From NCBI GenBank assembly GCA_910578615.1, contig CAJTRI010000013.1, positions 1-23,299 of the forward strand: a stretch of 23,299 nt of DNA, written 5' to 3'. Of the stretch, positions 22,813-23,299 are shown one piece after another. A model generated the notes under the pieces. The model was not told the origin of the DNA. It was given only the letters and a program-made list of their open reading frames with translations, and searched no databases. The stretch's first letter is position 1. Each line of letters opens with the position of its first letter. The translations under genes and the position numbers were made by a program. Source of the DNA: an uncultured Duncaniella sp. GTDB lineage: Bacteria; Bacteroidota; Bacteroidia; Bacteroidales; Muribaculaceae.

Positions 22813-23094
22813 ATGACAAAAGCCGACATCGTCAACGAGATTTCCAAGTCCACAGGCATCGACAAGGCCAACGTACTCGAGACAATCGAGAAGTTCATGG
22901 AAACCGTCAAGGACTCTCTTTCACACGGTGAGAACGTATATCTCCGTGGTTTTGGCAGCTTCATCATCAAGGTTCGTTCCGAGAAGACTGCCCGTAATAT
23001 TTCCAAGAACACCACCATCATCATCCCCGAGCACCGTATTCCCGCGTTCAAGCCTGCAAAGGTGTTCATGGAAGAGGTAAAGAGCGCCGAGTAA
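22813..23094 (+). CDS. HU family DNA-binding protein
   Basis: 93 aa. A histone-like dimeric protein that bends DNA and compacts the nucleoid. The N-terminal helices MTKADIVNEISKSTGI and ANVLETIEKFMETVKDSLS are followed by the HU signature VYLRGFGSFIIKVR, then the flexible arm with TARNISKNTTIIIPEHRIPAF and the final KPAKVFMEEVKS helix. HU/IHF-type proteins commonly help site-specific inversion. It is a general chromosomal gene here, so a link to the switches is only a possibility. Confidence 0.95.
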   Translation: MTKADIVNEISKSTGIDKANVLETIEKFMETVKDSLSHGENVYLRGFGSFIIKVRSEKTARNISKNTTIIIPEHRIPAFKPAKVFMEEVKSAE

Positions 23095-23182
23095 TCCTCT
23101 ACGGATTTTGTCTCACTCCCACCATCGTCTCCCCAGCATAAACAACATAACCATATCATAAACTTCAATCCCTTACATCATC

Positions 23183-23272
23183 ATGCCCAGCGGAAAAAAA
23201 CGTAAAGGCCACAAGATGGCAACCCACAAGCGTAAAAAACGCCTTCGCAAGAACCGTCACAAGAAGAAATAA
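23183..23272 (+). CDS. 29-aa highly basic protein (AURKAIP1/COX24-like)
   Basis: A tiny open frame, MPSGKKRKGHKMATHKRKKR and a further nine residues (LRKNRHKKK), with more than half of its residues Lys, Arg or His. The sequence matches what I remember as a conserved Bacteroidetes protein annotated AURKAIP1/COX24-like and found between HU and the ribonuclease G gene. The likely role is binding to rRNA in the small ribosomal subunit. It lies 88 bases after HU and probably shares its transcript. Confidence 0.85.
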   Translation: MPSGKKRKGHKMATHKRKKRLRKNRHKKK

Positions 23273-23299
23273 TTGAGACGCCCGTCAAAGGCTTTACGC

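Overview
The window reads as chromosomal DNA from a Bacteroidales bacterium, most likely a gut Muribaculaceae-type genome. The family-level call is inference. Supporting evidence: nearly every identifiable promoter fits the Bacteroidetes form TTTG-N19/20-TAnnTTTG, genes lack strong Shine-Dalgarno sequences, and the content is typical of the order (UpxY-like NusG, BACON-domain lipoprotein, DUF6056 and DUF5063 proteins, a small basic COX24-like protein beside HU).

Layout. (1) 1-2793, minus strand: a phase-variable locus. A 29-bp perfect inverted repeat (2517-2545 / 2765-2793) brackets a 219-bp segment whose consensus promoter points at a 498-aa protein that joins a catalytically degenerate tyrosine-recombinase fold to a UpxY-like NusG antiterminator. 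Two unrecognised genes follow; the first needs a -1 shift at a seven-base A run, the second leaves the window. (2) 2811-4128: stem-loops, a small Ala/Val-rich lipoprotein, and decayed DNA with a transposase C-terminal remnant. (3) 4129-12164, minus strand: dnaK, asnA, and a tightly packed cluster yicC-gmk-nadD-DUF5063-DUF6056-rpiB. (4) 12419-16455, plus strand: a Crp/Fnr regulator, then a second invertible-looking promoter segment (arms 13038-13055 / 13211-13228) and a three-gene envelope operon (two LPP20-like proteins and a CarboxypepD_reg/BACON/LamG lipoprotein). (5) 16824-18023: a secreted protein. (6) 18136-20513, minus: alkD-like repair protein and guaA. (7) 20738-23272, plus: KdsC-like HAD phosphatase, YhhQ transporter and YjjG-like HAD phosphatase in an overlapping cluster, then HU and a 29-aa basic protein.

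The main discovery candidate is the pair of promoter switches 10.5 kb apart. They share the crossover-site design ATCTCT-TACCR-AGAGAT, which suggests one recombinase, not in this window, inverts both. In this assembly switch 1 is ON for the recombinase-like/NusG gene and switch 2 is OFF for the envelope operon; the OFF promoter instead faces the 3' end of the Crp/Fnr gene. No tRNA, rRNA or CRISPR array was seen.
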